DNA from: a virus
IMG/VR virus record: IMGVR_UViG_3300037246_000467
Location: 1-38,004 of that record
DNA length: 38,004 nt
Reading direction: 5' to 3' (one strand)
This document shows positions 1 to 7,240 of this stretch, one piece after another. The position numbers and the translations under genes were made by a program. Position 1 is the stretch's first letter; the number at the start of each line of letters is the position of its first letter. Under the pieces are notes generated by a model, which saw only the letters and a program-made list of their open reading frames with translations, was not told the origin of the DNA and made no database searches.

Positions 1-116
1 GTGAAGGTCTTTATTTCAAGTCCAAGCCGCTTTATAGTAATCTCATCTATTCCCCTTTCCGTTAAGTACTCTAATTGCTCTTTGAAGTCCGTAAAGGAAA
101 AGGGAGTCGTTGCCAC
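1..116 (-). CDS. Small hypothetical protein, running off the left edge
   Basis: A minus-strand reading frame opens at GTG (116-114) behind a good ribosome site (AGGAG, 6 bases upstream) and stays open to position 1, encoding 38 residues rich in charged helix formers (starts MATTPFSFTDFKEQ). If the window is circular, the frame continues from 38004 down to a TGA at 37956-37958, giving a 54-residue protein. I recognise no family. It would be the last gene of the leftmost minus-strand group and has its own likely promoter at 156-185. A small early accessory protein is the most one can infer. Confidence 0.5.
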   Translation of the reverse strand, partial: MATTPFSFTDFKEQLEYLTERGIDEITIKRLGLEIKTF

Positions 117-155
117 GTCGTGCTCCTGGGATTATAGTTAGTCTTTGTACTTACC

Positions 156-185
156 ATAATACGCGGCTGGCCCACGAATTGCTAA
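156..185 (-). promoter_or_regulatory. Sigma70-like promoter for the gene at 116
   Basis: On the minus strand, TTAGCA (185-180) lies 18 bases from TATTAT (161-156). The predicted transcript would start near 149, leaving a leader of about 30 bases before the GTG at 116. The -10 is followed by GGTAA, resembling the TATTATGTAA seen at other promoters in this window. Confidence 0.45.
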
Positions 186-232
186 ACTCGTTAATCCGGG
201 CCATACTAGGGGCAGGGCCTACCTTAGATGTA

Positions 233-253
233 GCGTCTGGGGGCTTCTGACGC
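233..253 (-). terminator. Weak hairpin downstream of the zinc-binding gene
   Basis: GCGTC (233-237) and GACGC (249-253) form a 5-bp stem shortly downstream of the minus-strand stop at 265. No clear U-run follows, so it may be only a weak terminator or an mRNA-end structure. Confidence 0.2.
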
Positions 254-264
254 AGGGGATTTAC

Positions 265-564
265 CTAGTCAAACGGGTAAAACGCCTTAGCCCGTGACAA
301 TGCTGCCGCCTGCCCTGCCGACCCCTGCTTGTGAAAGCCTGGAGTTGGTGGCCTTGCGATATCCTTTAAGACCTCATTTAACTCGTTGGCATCTCGCATC
401 GCATTCATACGCGCCCTGTGGAATTCCACACTTCGGTTGCCTGCTTTAGTCACACAGGCATAGCCGATGGGTGCGTCACAGGCTGTACAGGGGACATCAT
501 AATACTTTTGGTATTTCTTAACCCTTGTCCAGTGTGGCCCTTGATTCACCTTGTGGTTATTCAT
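265..564 (-). CDS. Small zinc-binding phage protein
   Basis: A 99-residue protein with the pattern C-x2-C-x6-C followed by a histidine 12 residues on (CTACDAPIGYACV…VEFHRAR). This is the typical signature of small phage zinc-binding proteins that carry one CxxC...C...H site, found in many phages and usually thought to bind nucleic acid. I chose the ATG at 564 rather than 591 because it overlaps the stop of the upstream gene as ATGA and has an AAGG site. The ATG at 591 has no ribosome site and would overlap by 31 bases. Basic residues flank the zinc site. The exact role is unknown. Confidence 0.75.
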   Translation of the reverse strand: MNNHKVNQGPHWTRVKKYQKYYDVPCTACDAPIGYACVTKAGNRSVEFHRARMNAMRDANELNEVLKDIARPPTPGFHKQGSAGQAAALSRAKAFYPFD

Positions 565-776
565 ATGCGGTCGCCTTGGCTTATTGTCCACGTAATCGCT
601 ACGCTACGTCCCAACATTTCATGCGTGTTGGTGAAATGCCTAACAAAATGCCGACGTTTAGCCCACTGATTCTCACCTTCTTGTATAATCAGTAGGCCCA
701 TGATATCTCCATCGCAAAGTTCTTGGTTTGCGTAGGCCCGACACTCTACTCTGCTGTGCTCTATTACTTTACTCAT
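561..776 (-). CDS. Hypothetical protein, 71 aa
   Basis: No family recognised. The start ATG at 776 has GAAGGA about 12 bases upstream and follows the stop of the upstream gene after 3 bases; the stop overlaps the next gene's ATG by 4 bases. Two cysteines and a central run of hydrophobic residues (IMGLLIIQ) are visible, with a histidine/arginine-rich middle. Its place in a coupled run of small minus-strand genes suggests an early accessory protein. Confidence 0.65.
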   Translation of the reverse strand: MSKVIEHSRVECRAYANQELCDGDIMGLLIIQEGENQWAKRRHFVRHFTNTHEMLGRSVAITWTISQGDRI

Positions 777-779
777 TAG

Positions 780-1139
780 TTAGTATCCTTCAATTTCCAC
801 TTTCATAAAGTGGGCGATATGGGTTAAAGCATCAGGGTGGCCACTTTCAGCCATAGCCTGACACCAAATTGCAATGAGTAACTGACACTCATCGTCCTCG
901 TTTCCGTTTTCCGGAATGTATTCGCTTATGTAGTGCGAATCCTGTGGTATGACGTCCCATAGGCCGTCATGGTAAAAGTAAGGTTCGTCCTTCAAGCAAC
1001 AGTCTGGGGTAGGCTCGTGTAATTCCGTTAGGATACTTTGCCGTATCGTTTTCTGCTGCTTTTCATCCATCCACAACTCTAGCAGTAACTCGTACTGCCT
1101 GCTACGACCTTGTTGCTGTTGATATTTAAGTTTATCCAT
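780..1139 (-). CDS. Hypothetical protein, 119 aa
   Basis: Not recognised. I use the ATG at 1139 (MDKLKYQQQQG…), which overlaps the SprT-like gene upstream by 8 bases; a longer version starting at 1193 would overlap it by 62 bases. A GGAG lies about 12 bases upstream. The N-terminus is Gln-rich and basic; the rest is acidic, with several Cys and His (PDCCLKDE, DDECQ) but no clear metal-binding spacing. Confidence 0.65.
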   Translation of the reverse strand: MDKLKYQQQQGRSRQYELLLELWMDEKQQKTIRQSILTELHEPTPDCCLKDEPYFYHDGLWDVIPQDSHYISEYIPENGNEDDECQLLIAIWCQAMAESGHPDALTHIAHFMKVEIEGY

Positions 1140-1614
1140 TTCCTTGGTACTCCAAGTTAGTGCCGCATTTGCGACAGGTAAATTCAACGCCATATATGAT
1201 ATGTTTGTTGTGGCGTCCTGTTTTCATATAGTGGTCGCCACAGCCACACCGATAATGATGCTCATTGTGCCGAACCACTGGTACGTCGCTTTGGTACATT
1301 CGGTGGCAGCGTTGAGGTTCAATGCCTAGCAGGTACATCATATCCTGCCACTCTAGTCCATGTGGCTTGCACCGATGGTCATGGTTTACGCGGACCATCA
1401 AGTGTGCCAATTCGTGTAAAACTGTATCCCTTAGCTGGTCGGGGTACTTTTCCGCAAGGTCTGCATTTATTTCTATACATCGGTGGCCTTTGGCTCGGCC
1501 TGCGGTATGCGAATTGCGGAATAGTTTGACCTTAAAGCAAGGCATTTTCACGCCTTCTGGTATGCCGGGGTAGACATCTTCCAGTATTGCCTGGACTTTA
1601 GTTAGGGTTGACAT
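1132..1614 (-). CDS. SprT-like zinc metalloprotease
   Basis: A 160-residue protein with the catalytic motif HELAH (about residues 67-71) and a third metal ligand in KPHGLEWQ (about residue 85), followed by a C-terminal zinc ribbon (CGC…CRKC, about residues 123-150). This is the SprT/Spartan layout: a DNA-associated metalloprotease domain plus a zinc ribbon. The ATG at 1614 is preferred over the GTG at 1620 because AAGGAA lies 7 bases before the ATG but only 1 base before the GTG. Phage versions are common but their substrates are unknown; cleaving a host DNA-bound protein or a DNA-protein crosslink is an inference from the Spartan family. Confidence 0.85.
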   Translation of the reverse strand: MSTLTKVQAILEDVYPGIPEGVKMPCFKVKLFRNSHTAGRAKGHRCIEINADLAEKYPDQLRDTVLHELAHLMVRVNHDHRCKPHGLEWQDMMYLLGIEPQRCHRMYQSDVPVVRHNEHHYRCGCGDHYMKTGRHNKHIIYGVEFTCRKCGTNLEYQGNG

Positions 1615-1771
1615 GGCCACGTTCCTTAATGGTTATATCGTAAACCATGTCACCTAGCCGCACCCCAATTTCTGCTTCCGGGGTTTCCAGTTCCATACCG
1701 GCGTCAACTATTTTTGCTCCGTTGTGTTCCAGTATGCCAATTATCACATTCCTTAATTCCAGTACGTTCAT
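1598..1771 (-). CDS. Small hypothetical protein, 57 aa
   Basis: A short open frame of 57 codons (starts MNVLELRNVIIGILEHNG) with a strong ribosome site, AAAGGAAG, 8 bases before the ATG at 1771. Its end overlaps the start of the SprT-like gene by 17 bases. The product is acidic with a hydrophobic N-terminal half and no recognised family. It is the first gene behind the promoter at 1807-1835. Confidence 0.6.
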   Translation of the reverse strand: MNVLELRNVIIGILEHNGAKIVDAGMELETPEAEIGVRLGDMVYDITIKERGHVNPN

Positions 1772-1806
1772 TAGTTAGCTTCCTTTCTGTTGCTACCTTG
1801 TATATA

Positions 1807-1835
1807 TATTATATAAAATGCAGCCGTCAACTACA
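1807..1835 (-). promoter_or_regulatory. Sigma70-like promoter for the SprT-like gene group
   Basis: On the minus strand TTGTAG is followed after 17 bases by a perfect TATAAT; an overlapping alternative is TTGACG with 16 bases to TATATA. It sits between the 174-aa gene and the 57-aa gene and would start a transcript about 30 bases before the ATG at 1771. Confidence 0.5.
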
Positions 1836-1852
1836 ATACTTTGACCAACTAT

Positions 1853-2377
1853 TTACTCAGGTTGTATTGAATTATACCCGTGAAACCATGCAGCGACCAG
1901 CGGTATTTCATACTTATACGGACAACCCCAAATGCGCTTGAGGGTATAGTATTCCGTAATGTACTTAAGAGTTCTGAAAGAAGCATGTGAACTATGACGC
2001 ATGTACTTTGGACCTTTTAGAGCTGCCTTGGCTGACCGCACCCCTTGAAGGTATGCCGTATCGGGCGTAGGGTGAACACTGTAGATATCGATGGGATAAT
2101 ATGCCCACCCTTGATTCCATCCTGAATTAGGGACAGTGACCATCCAGTCATTTCCACTACAGCCCGGATGGGCAGTGAAAGGGCGGATATATATTTGCTT
2201 GGCGAATATTATGCGACCATAGCCGAGCCTGCCGTAAGATATTACAGTACCTTCGCGTGTTGTAGAATTATAAGTGTGTACTTTCCGTAATTGCTGACCA
2301 TTGCCGGTAGCCCGAAGGTACATGCCCGCAAAAGGTTCAACATGCGGTGTTTGTCGTGTTTTTATAATGTCATACAT
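1853..2377 (-). CDS. Hypothetical protein, 174 aa
   Basis: No family recognised. The ATG at 2377 is preceded by AGGAAATTATT. The product is rich in aromatic residues (Tyr, Trp, His) and glycine, with a basic patch near residues 113-135 (RSAKAALKGPKYMRHSSH). No signal peptide or membrane segment. It is the first gene of the leftward block, next to the divergent promoter region, where early phage genes are often found. Confidence 0.65.
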   Translation of the reverse strand: MYDIIKTRQTPHVEPFAGMYLRATGNGQQLRKVHTYNSTTREGTVISYGRLGYGRIIFAKQIYIRPFTAHPGCSGNDWMVTVPNSGWNQGWAYYPIDIYSVHPTPDTAYLQGVRSAKAALKGPKYMRHSSHASFRTLKYITEYYTLKRIWGCPYKYEIPLVAAWFHGYNSIQPE

Positions 2378-2530
2378 AATAATTTCCTAGTTATTTATAC
2401 CTTTATATAATACAGCAAACCAGCCCTGATTTATATAATTATAGTTTCCTCACTTGTTGAATAAAGACCACTTGTACTTCAGCCCCAGTTATGTAATTAT
2501 GTAAATGTAGGCTAACTTAGGAATCAAATT
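2378..2530. promoter_or_regulatory. AT-rich divergent promoter region
   Basis: About 150 bases separate the two divergent transcription blocks. The plus strand has TTGTAC (2472-2477), 17 bases, then AATTAT (2495-2500) with an upstream TG. The minus strand has a TATTAT element (2412-2407) followed by ATAAAGG, matching the TATTATATAAA at 12687. The region is strongly AT-rich. An operator or replication origin could also lie here, but no iterons or clear palindromes are visible. Confidence 0.5.
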
Positions 2531-2818
2531 ATGTCATATGTATACATTGGAAATATTGAAGATCAGGTTACAGGTGCGTTGCATCAAGTAACTCTAGAAG
2601 AACTTCAACAGCCTGACGGCACTATGGAGCTCACTACCCGCATCAACGGTACGCTTATCTCCACCAGTGCTGAATATCACCTGCGGGCTGTTGCAGCTTA
2701 TCAAGCATGGCAAGATTCATATGCTGGCATAGAAGATCTGGATGAGTACTTGTTCAAAACTGAGGTCATGCCGCCACTGGAAGCTGCCATCACCAAGGCG
2801 CGTGAATCCAATGGCTAA
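2531..2818 (+). CDS. Hypothetical protein, 95 aa
   Basis: First gene of the plus-strand block, with AGGA 8 bases before the ATG. Acidic, likely beta-rich N-terminus and helical C-terminus. No recognised family, signal peptide or membrane segment. Its position directly behind the divergent promoter suggests early expression. Confidence 0.65.
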   Translation: MSYVYIGNIEDQVTGALHQVTLEELQQPDGTMELTTRINGTLISTSAEYHLRAVAAYQAWQDSYAGIEDLDEYLFKTEVMPPLEAAITKARESNG

Positions 2819-3008
2819 GTGGGGAGTCTGGGCAAAACGGTCAGCCGGTAGTGTCTGCGGTGCTGCCGAACGTTGGTGTACGAGGGATGACCACCATATC
2901 ATATTTGACACAGAAGATCTAGCAATTTCACTAGCTTCACACTACAACGAAAACTGCATTAGCCCGAACGTCAGCTACGCAGCAAAGGAATATAATGACC
3001 AAGGATAA
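2811..3008 (+). CDS. Hypothetical protein, 65 aa
   Basis: The ATG at 2811 overlaps the previous stop by 8 bases, and the product (MAKWGVWAKRSAGS…) has the compact look of small phage early proteins. A longer start at 2742 would overlap the previous gene by 77 bases and is unlikely. Two cysteines and several His are present but no clear metal site. Function unknown. Confidence 0.6.
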   Translation: MAKWGVWAKRSAGSVCGAAERWCTRDDHHIIFDTEDLAISLASHYNENCISPNVSYAAKEYNDQG

Positions 3009-3195
3009 GAAGAAACAAAGGCTCCAACGCTTCCTTATTGTGAGTCTAAATGCTTCAGGTAAGCCTCGAGTTATTGGCACGAATGGGGGCCTCCCCTTTG
3101 TGTCAGCAGCAGCAACGAAACATGCTACCCGATTAACTGAGCGGGATAAAATTCCACATGAAGTAGTGGAAATCACCAAGCTGACTAAAGCATGA
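2995..3195 (+). CDS. Hypothetical basic protein, 66 aa
   Basis: Starts with a very basic stretch (MTKDKKKQRLQRF) that could contact nucleic acid. The ATG at 2995 has AAGGA upstream, and the end overlaps the next gene as ATGA. No family recognised. Confidence 0.6.
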   Translation: MTKDKKKQRLQRFLIVSLNASGKPRVIGTNGGLPFVSAAATKHATRLTERDKIPHEVVEITKLTKA

Positions 3196-3422
3196 TTGAT
3201 GATAAACTCAAACTTCTCGCTATGCTGACCCGCAGGTCAGCATTAAAGTTAGAACTGCTTGGTATGAAACGTAGCCGTTCACCTTCAGCATACATAATAG
3301 TCAAACGTGCATACGGGATGACTGGCAATAGAATTCATGTGCTAGAGCAGTTGGAAGTCCTTATTAGCCAAGAAAAAGAAGCACAACAGAGGAAATATCA
3401 CAATGTCCAGCTTATTAAGTGA
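3192..3422 (+). CDS. Hypothetical protein, 76 aa
   Basis: Begins inside the previous stop (ATGA), so probably translationally coupled. Basic, leucine-rich and mostly helical, ending in a Glu/Gln/Lys-rich segment. No family recognised. Confidence 0.6.
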   Translation: MIDDKLKLLAMLTRRSALKLELLGMKRSRSPSAYIIVKRAYGMTGNRIHVLEQLEVLISQEKEAQQRKYHNVQLIK

Positions 3423-3810
3423 AATAAAAGCAGAAATCCGTAATTCTAAAAGAACATGGAAGCAACAGCGGGATTTGTTTAAGGAATATGAAGCTGATAT
3501 TACTGAACTGGTAAAGGAAATAGATCTTTCTAAGGCTAGTTCAGCACGTATGAATTGCGATACAGAAGATGTCAACTTTTATGTATCTGGTAATACAGAG
3601 GTACTTAAAGAAATATTCCGTACCTTCCGCAAGCTAGGCTACGAACCAAGTAGCCGACCAGATGCGAAACCCCAATCTAGCTTCACTTGCTATTTCCACC
3701 AAGATGGAAGGCCCAGCTTCTACCTTAGCTTCTCTTCTACACTCTGTAAGCGGGTCAAGGTGGGTACTACGACACAGGAAGTAGATGTTTACGAAACGGT
3801 GTGTGAATAG
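3403..3810 (+). CDS. Hypothetical protein, 135 aa
   Basis: The ATG at 3403 overlaps the previous gene by 20 bases and has AGAGGAA upstream. Residues 1-45 look like a charged coiled-coil; the rest looks like an alpha/beta fold with aromatic strands (FYVSG, FYLSFSS). Three or four cysteines but no clear zinc motif. No family recognised. It ends the first plus-strand gene run; a new promoter follows. Confidence 0.65.
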   Translation: MSSLLSEIKAEIRNSKRTWKQQRDLFKEYEADITELVKEIDLSKASSARMNCDTEDVNFYVSGNTEVLKEIFRTFRKLGYEPSSRPDAKPQSSFTCYFHQDGRPSFYLSFSSTLCKRVKVGTTTQEVDVYETVCE

Positions 3811-3830
3811 TACCAATTGAAAACCCCCTG

Positions 3831-3839
3831 TGCTATTAT
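3831..3839 (+). promoter_or_regulatory. Extended -10 promoter before the replication genes
   Basis: TGCTATTAT (TGn plus TATTAT) with no good -35 at normal spacing, so an extended -10 type. The following GTAAATGCAGGC is nearly the same as the sequence after the first plus-strand promoter (2500-2513), suggesting a repeated regulatory element. The transcript would start about 30 bases before the ATG at 3876. Confidence 0.45.
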
Positions 3840-3875
3840 GTAAATGCAGGCCACCATAGAATAAGGAGCACGAAT

Positions 3876-4250
3876 ATGGACCTAGCAGACCTCAAAGCCA
3901 TAGCCCGACAGTATGATTATGCCAAGGCTGAACGCCTAGTTGCCGACCGTGCCGCTAGGGATCTCAAGACTAAAGAAGACGAGCTTTATGCTGCAATAGT
4001 CCTACACTGTAATGAAAACGGTGGGGCTGGAGTAGACATGGGCGACATACTTGTGGAGTATATGGCCACCCAAGAACCTGTGGGAGAGGATTGGGCAGCA
4101 ATTCACCAGTGGATAGTCGCCAATGACGCCATGGACCTCGTACATAAGCGTCTTACAGTTACGGCAGTCAAGCTACGCTGGGATGATGATGTTGAAATAC
4201 CCGGCATAGGGCGGAAACTTGTTGAAAAGATAAAGGTGATACTCAAATGA
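3876..4250 (+). CDS. Hypothetical protein, 124 aa
   Basis: Good ribosome site (AAGGAG, 8 bases from ATG). The N-terminal half is helical and charged (AERLVADRAARDLKTKEDELYAAIV); the C-terminal half ends PGIGRKLVEKIKVILK, which resembles a helix-hairpin-helix-like turn but is too short to assign. The stop overlaps the next gene as ATGA. As first gene of the replication run, a replication or recombination accessory role is possible but unproven. Confidence 0.6.
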   Translation: MDLADLKAIARQYDYAKAERLVADRAARDLKTKEDELYAAIVLHCNENGGAGVDMGDILVEYMATQEPVGEDWAAIHQWIVANDAMDLVHKRLTVTAVKLRWDDDVEIPGIGRKLVEKIKVILK

Positions 4251-4990
4251 CTAAAAAGAAAGAAGCAAGTAGCGAAACTGGGATTGTCTCATGGGAAGAG
4301 ATGATGAAGGACGAAGCCAAGGATGTAGCCAAAACCGAACGGCCTAGCGTCACACGCATATCGTTACAGTCGGGGGTTATGACGTTTAATGACACCCCTG
4401 TACCAGACAACGAATTGACCTGCATTGTGGCCGATGTAATACATGAGCAGGTGTACTACGACCAGCCTTACGAACCGGGCGTAGTCAACCCTCCCGCTTG
4501 CTTCGCTTATGGCGACGTAGGCCAGGACCTCCAAGCACACGATGCTGTACCTGACCGTGATTGGGAGGGCTGGGGGACTTGTGCCACCTGTATTATGAAC
4601 GCATGGCGGAAGCCACCTGGAAAGGGGAAGCCCTGTGGGGAACGTCGCAAGCTGGCAATTCTGCCGTTGCTTGACAATGTAGAGGAATATGCCAACGCTG
4701 AAATTGCTGTGCTGAGCTTGCCGGTTATGTCGGTTAAGAATTGGGCCAACTATGTCAATGGCCTGTCGGCCAACTTCCAGCGGCCTTCGTGGGGTATGCT
4801 TACTAAGATACTGGTTAAGCCCGATCCTAAGTCACAGTTCCGGGTACATTTTGAGCCAGTTGAACCACTAAGCGACGAGTATATCGCCGCAACTCACGCC
4901 CGTAAAGAAATATGCCGCAGCACACTGATGGTCCCGTATGACCTCAGCCCCAAAAGCGAGGAGGCTCCAGCAGACAGCGGGAAATATTAA
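4247..4990 (+). CDS. Possible zinc-containing ssDNA-binding protein
   Basis: A 247-residue protein with a four-cysteine arrangement: Cys85, CxxC at 112-115 and Cys130 (CATCIMNAW…GKGKPCGERRKLA). Proteins with a CxxC…W…GKGKPC…R-L segment occur beside phage DNA polymerases and are sometimes annotated as ssDNA-binding; I recall the pattern but cannot confirm the assignment. N-terminus acidic and disordered; C-terminus has scattered acidic residues (PKSEEAPADSG) but ends basic, unlike classic SSB tails. Placement two genes before the polymerase supports a replication role. Confidence 0.55.
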   Translation: MTKKKEASSETGIVSWEEMMKDEAKDVAKTERPSVTRISLQSGVMTFNDTPVPDNELTCIVADVIHEQVYYDQPYEPGVVNPPACFAYGDVGQDLQAHDAVPDRDWEGWGTCATCIMNAWRKPPGKGKPCGERRKLAILPLLDNVEEYANAEIAVLSLPVMSVKNWANYVNGLSANFQRPSWGMLTKILVKPDPKSQFRVHFEPVEPLSDEYIAATHARKEICRSTLMVPYDLSPKSEEAPADSGKY

Positions 4991-5005
4991 CCAAGGGGAA
5001 TAACA

Positions 5006-5224
5006 ATGAAACGATGCGACCTATGTGACCGTACGGAAAAAACCCACAAGATATCCTCAGTTGGGATATGCTCTACTTGTGATGTTTCTCTTATCTACTG
5101 GAATACCAAGACTACTACCCAGAAAGTTAAACGAGCAAGGGCGCTTGACAGCTTCCAAGCCCGCATGGAGATCACGCTAGGTAACATTCGTACCACTCGT
5201 AAACGTAAGCGTCGCGCAGCATAG
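5006..5224 (+). CDS. Small zinc-ribbon-like protein, 72 aa
   Basis: Two CxxC pairs (CDLC at 4-7 and CSTC at 22-25) predict one structural zinc, followed by a strongly basic tail (RTTRKRKRRAA), as expected of a nucleic-acid-binding protein. The stop overlaps the GTG of the polymerase by one base, so the polymerase is probably translated by coupling. The ribosome site is AAGGGG. Confidence 0.65.
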   Translation: MKRCDLCDRTEKTHKISSVGICSTCDVSLIYWNTKTTTQKVKRARALDSFQARMEITLGNIRTTRKRKRRAA

Positions 5225-7032
5225 TGCTGCCGAAGCCTATAACGCTTGACTTTGAAACGGAAGCCATTGTCGGAAACCCGTTAGTCAAGCCCCCGATGCC
5301 CTGTGGTCTCGCTTCCATAGGCATCATAGATGAGGACAGCCCGGTCTACACGACGGGCTGGGACTCTATGAGGCATATGTGGTATCAAGCCATAGCTTCT
5401 GACCGCCCTCTTATATTCCACCACGCACAATTTGATATAGCTGTAGGAACTCATTGGTTCAAAACTGAACGGCCACATTGGGAGCGAGTACATGACACAA
5501 TGTTCTTACTGTTCTTGGATGATCCCTATAGCAATACTCTTAGTCTTAAGCCTGCTGCCGATAGGTATTTGGATATGCCGCCGGAAGAACAGGATAGGCT
5601 TACTGAGTGGATCCTTGCTAATGTCCCAGAGGCGACAAAAAAGACAGCAGGAGCTTATATCTCACGTGCTCCTAGCACTCTTGTCGCCCCATACGCACAA
5701 GGTGACGTACTTCGTACCATCGGACTGTTCAATCTTCTCTATACTCCAGAAATTAAGGAGCCTTATGATAGGGAGCGTAGGCTCGCCCCCATCATGGCGG
5801 AAAGTAGCCGAAATGGAATACGTGTTGATGTGGAACAACTCACAATTGACGTTGAAATTTGTACATTTGGACTTGCACAAGCAGAACAACGGATTTATAA
5901 AAGGCTTGGATGCGCCGAATTTAACATCGGATCAGGAACTGTTCTTGCGGACAGACTTGATACAGCAGGAGTTATGCGAGAATGGAAGTACACCCCAACA
6001 GGAAGACGAAGCACCGCCAAAGACAACCTAATCCAAGGGATCGATCCAGCATACAGCGACCTGTTAGACCTGCTGGCCTATCGGTCTACTATGAGTACAT
6101 GCATCGGTACTTTTATGACTCCGTGGCTCGCTTTTGCCAAAGCCGATGGGCGTGTTCACACAGAATGGAATCAGGTAAAGAATAATGAAAAAGGAATTGC
6201 AGGTGCTAGAACTGGCAGACTGTCTAGCGCACGACCCAATTTCCAAAATCCTCCTAATCCGTTTGATTGGATCATACCAGACGGTTTGCCTCCGCTGCCG
6301 TCTATGCGGAGCTATCTACTTCCTGAGGAGTTCCACATATGGATCAAGAGGGATTTTAGTTCTCAGGAAATACGCATTCTTGCACACTTTGAAGATGGAC
6401 CTCTTATGGTTGCGTACTGTAATGAACCATTCTTGGATCCCCATACGATGGCGCAAGAGCTTATTCGGCAGATCACTGGTGTCTTATACGCGAGACCCGA
6501 TGTAAAGATCACAGGCTTTAGTATTATCTACGGGGCAGGTGTACCGGGGCTTGCTCAACAACTAAAACGACCGCCTGCTGTGGCCTTCGAGCTTAGGAAC
6601 GCCTACTTTAAGGCTATGCCAGCGGCAGCACAACTCGCTGCGTCCACACGCAGTCGAGGGCGATCTGGGGGTACAATCCGCACATGGGGCGGGCGGCACT
6701 ACCCGGTGGAGCCAGCGAAGCTAATCAAAGGTAAGATACGTAGCTTTGAGTATAAACTCCTTAACTATTTAATTCAGGGCAGCGCAGGGGACCAGACTAA
6801 ACAGGTTATCTGTGACTGGCATGATATAAAAGGCTCGGATACTATGTTCCTGGCCACCATACATGACGAGATTAACGCTTCCGTACCCACCGAAATATGG
6901 GAGGAAGAAATGGCACACCTTCGCTATGCTATGGACAAAGATTTGTTTGACGTGCCTATGCGTAGTGAAGGGTTCCACGGACCTAATTGGGGTTCGCTTA
7001 CTAAAATGACAAGGAAAGAAGACTATGGCTGA
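5224..7032 (+). CDS. Family A DNA polymerase with 3'-5' exonuclease
   Basis: A 602-residue replicative polymerase of the Pol I type without the 5'-nuclease domain. Exonuclease motifs: LDFETE (D9/E11), HHAQFD (D71), YAQGD (Y157/D161). Polymerase motifs: TGRLSSARPNFQN (331-342), motif A RDFSSQEIR (D377), motif B K428-F432-Y436 (KITGFSIIYGAG), NYLIQGSAGD (514-523), motif C HDE (547-549). All catalytic acids are present. The residue matching E. coli Phe762 is Phe, a state associated in published phage surveys with virulent phages. GTG start at 5224, overlapping the previous TAG by one base. Confidence 0.97.
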   Translation: MLPKPITLDFETEAIVGNPLVKPPMPCGLASIGIIDEDSPVYTTGWDSMRHMWYQAIASDRPLIFHHAQFDIAVGTHWFKTERPHWERVHDTMFLLFLDDPYSNTLSLKPAADRYLDMPPEEQDRLTEWILANVPEATKKTAGAYISRAPSTLVAPYAQGDVLRTIGLFNLLYTPEIKEPYDRERRLAPIMAESSRNGIRVDVEQLTIDVEICTFGLAQAEQRIYKRLGCAEFNIGSGTVLADRLDTAGVMREWKYTPTGRRSTAKDNLIQGIDPAYSDLLDLLAYRSTMSTCIGTFMTPWLAFAKADGRVHTEWNQVKNNEKGIAGARTGRLSSARPNFQNPPNPFDWIIPDGLPPLPSMRSYLLPEEFHIWIKRDFSSQEIRILAHFEDGPLMVAYCNEPFLDPHTMAQELIRQITGVLYARPDVKITGFSIIYGAGVPGLAQQLKRPPAVAFELRNAYFKAMPAAAQLAASTRSRGRSGGTIRTWGGRHYPVEPAKLIKGKIRSFEYKLLNYLIQGSAGDQTKQVICDWHDIKGSDTMFLATIHDEINASVPTEIWEEEMAHLRYAMDKDLFDVPMRSEGFHGPNWGSLTKMTRKEDYG

Positions 7033-7240
7033 CCCATTAGAAGGGGCAATAGAAGAGACTGCTATGATACGGGCTATGGCTGAAGGCGTAGCGAATAGAG
7101 TGGGGCTGGACTTAGCAGACGGTAAACTTCTGGACCGCCCGTTCCTACTGCTTCTCTTCCTATGCGAAAACATACTGGACCGCTTAGAGCTTCTTGAAGA
7201 GGTGATTAAGATTAAACATGAAAAGGGAAATGGCAAATGA
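7025..7240 (+). CDS. Hypothetical acidic protein, 71 aa
   Basis: Overlaps the polymerase end by 8 bases and the nuclease start by ATGA. Leucine-rich helices (LDRPFLLLLFLCENILDRLELLEEVIKI) suggest a small helical, perhaps dimeric, partner protein; the hydrophobic run is broken by charges and is not a clear membrane segment. No family recognised. Confidence 0.6.
   Translation: MADPLEGAIEETAMIRAMAEGVANRVGLDLADGKLLDRPFLLLLFLCENILDRLELLEEVIKIKHEKGNGK

Noticed and set aside
5492-6505. Several long plus-strand frames inside the polymerase gene
   Set aside because: They lie in alternate frames within the catalytic polymerase coding sequence and have no ribosome sites or family features.
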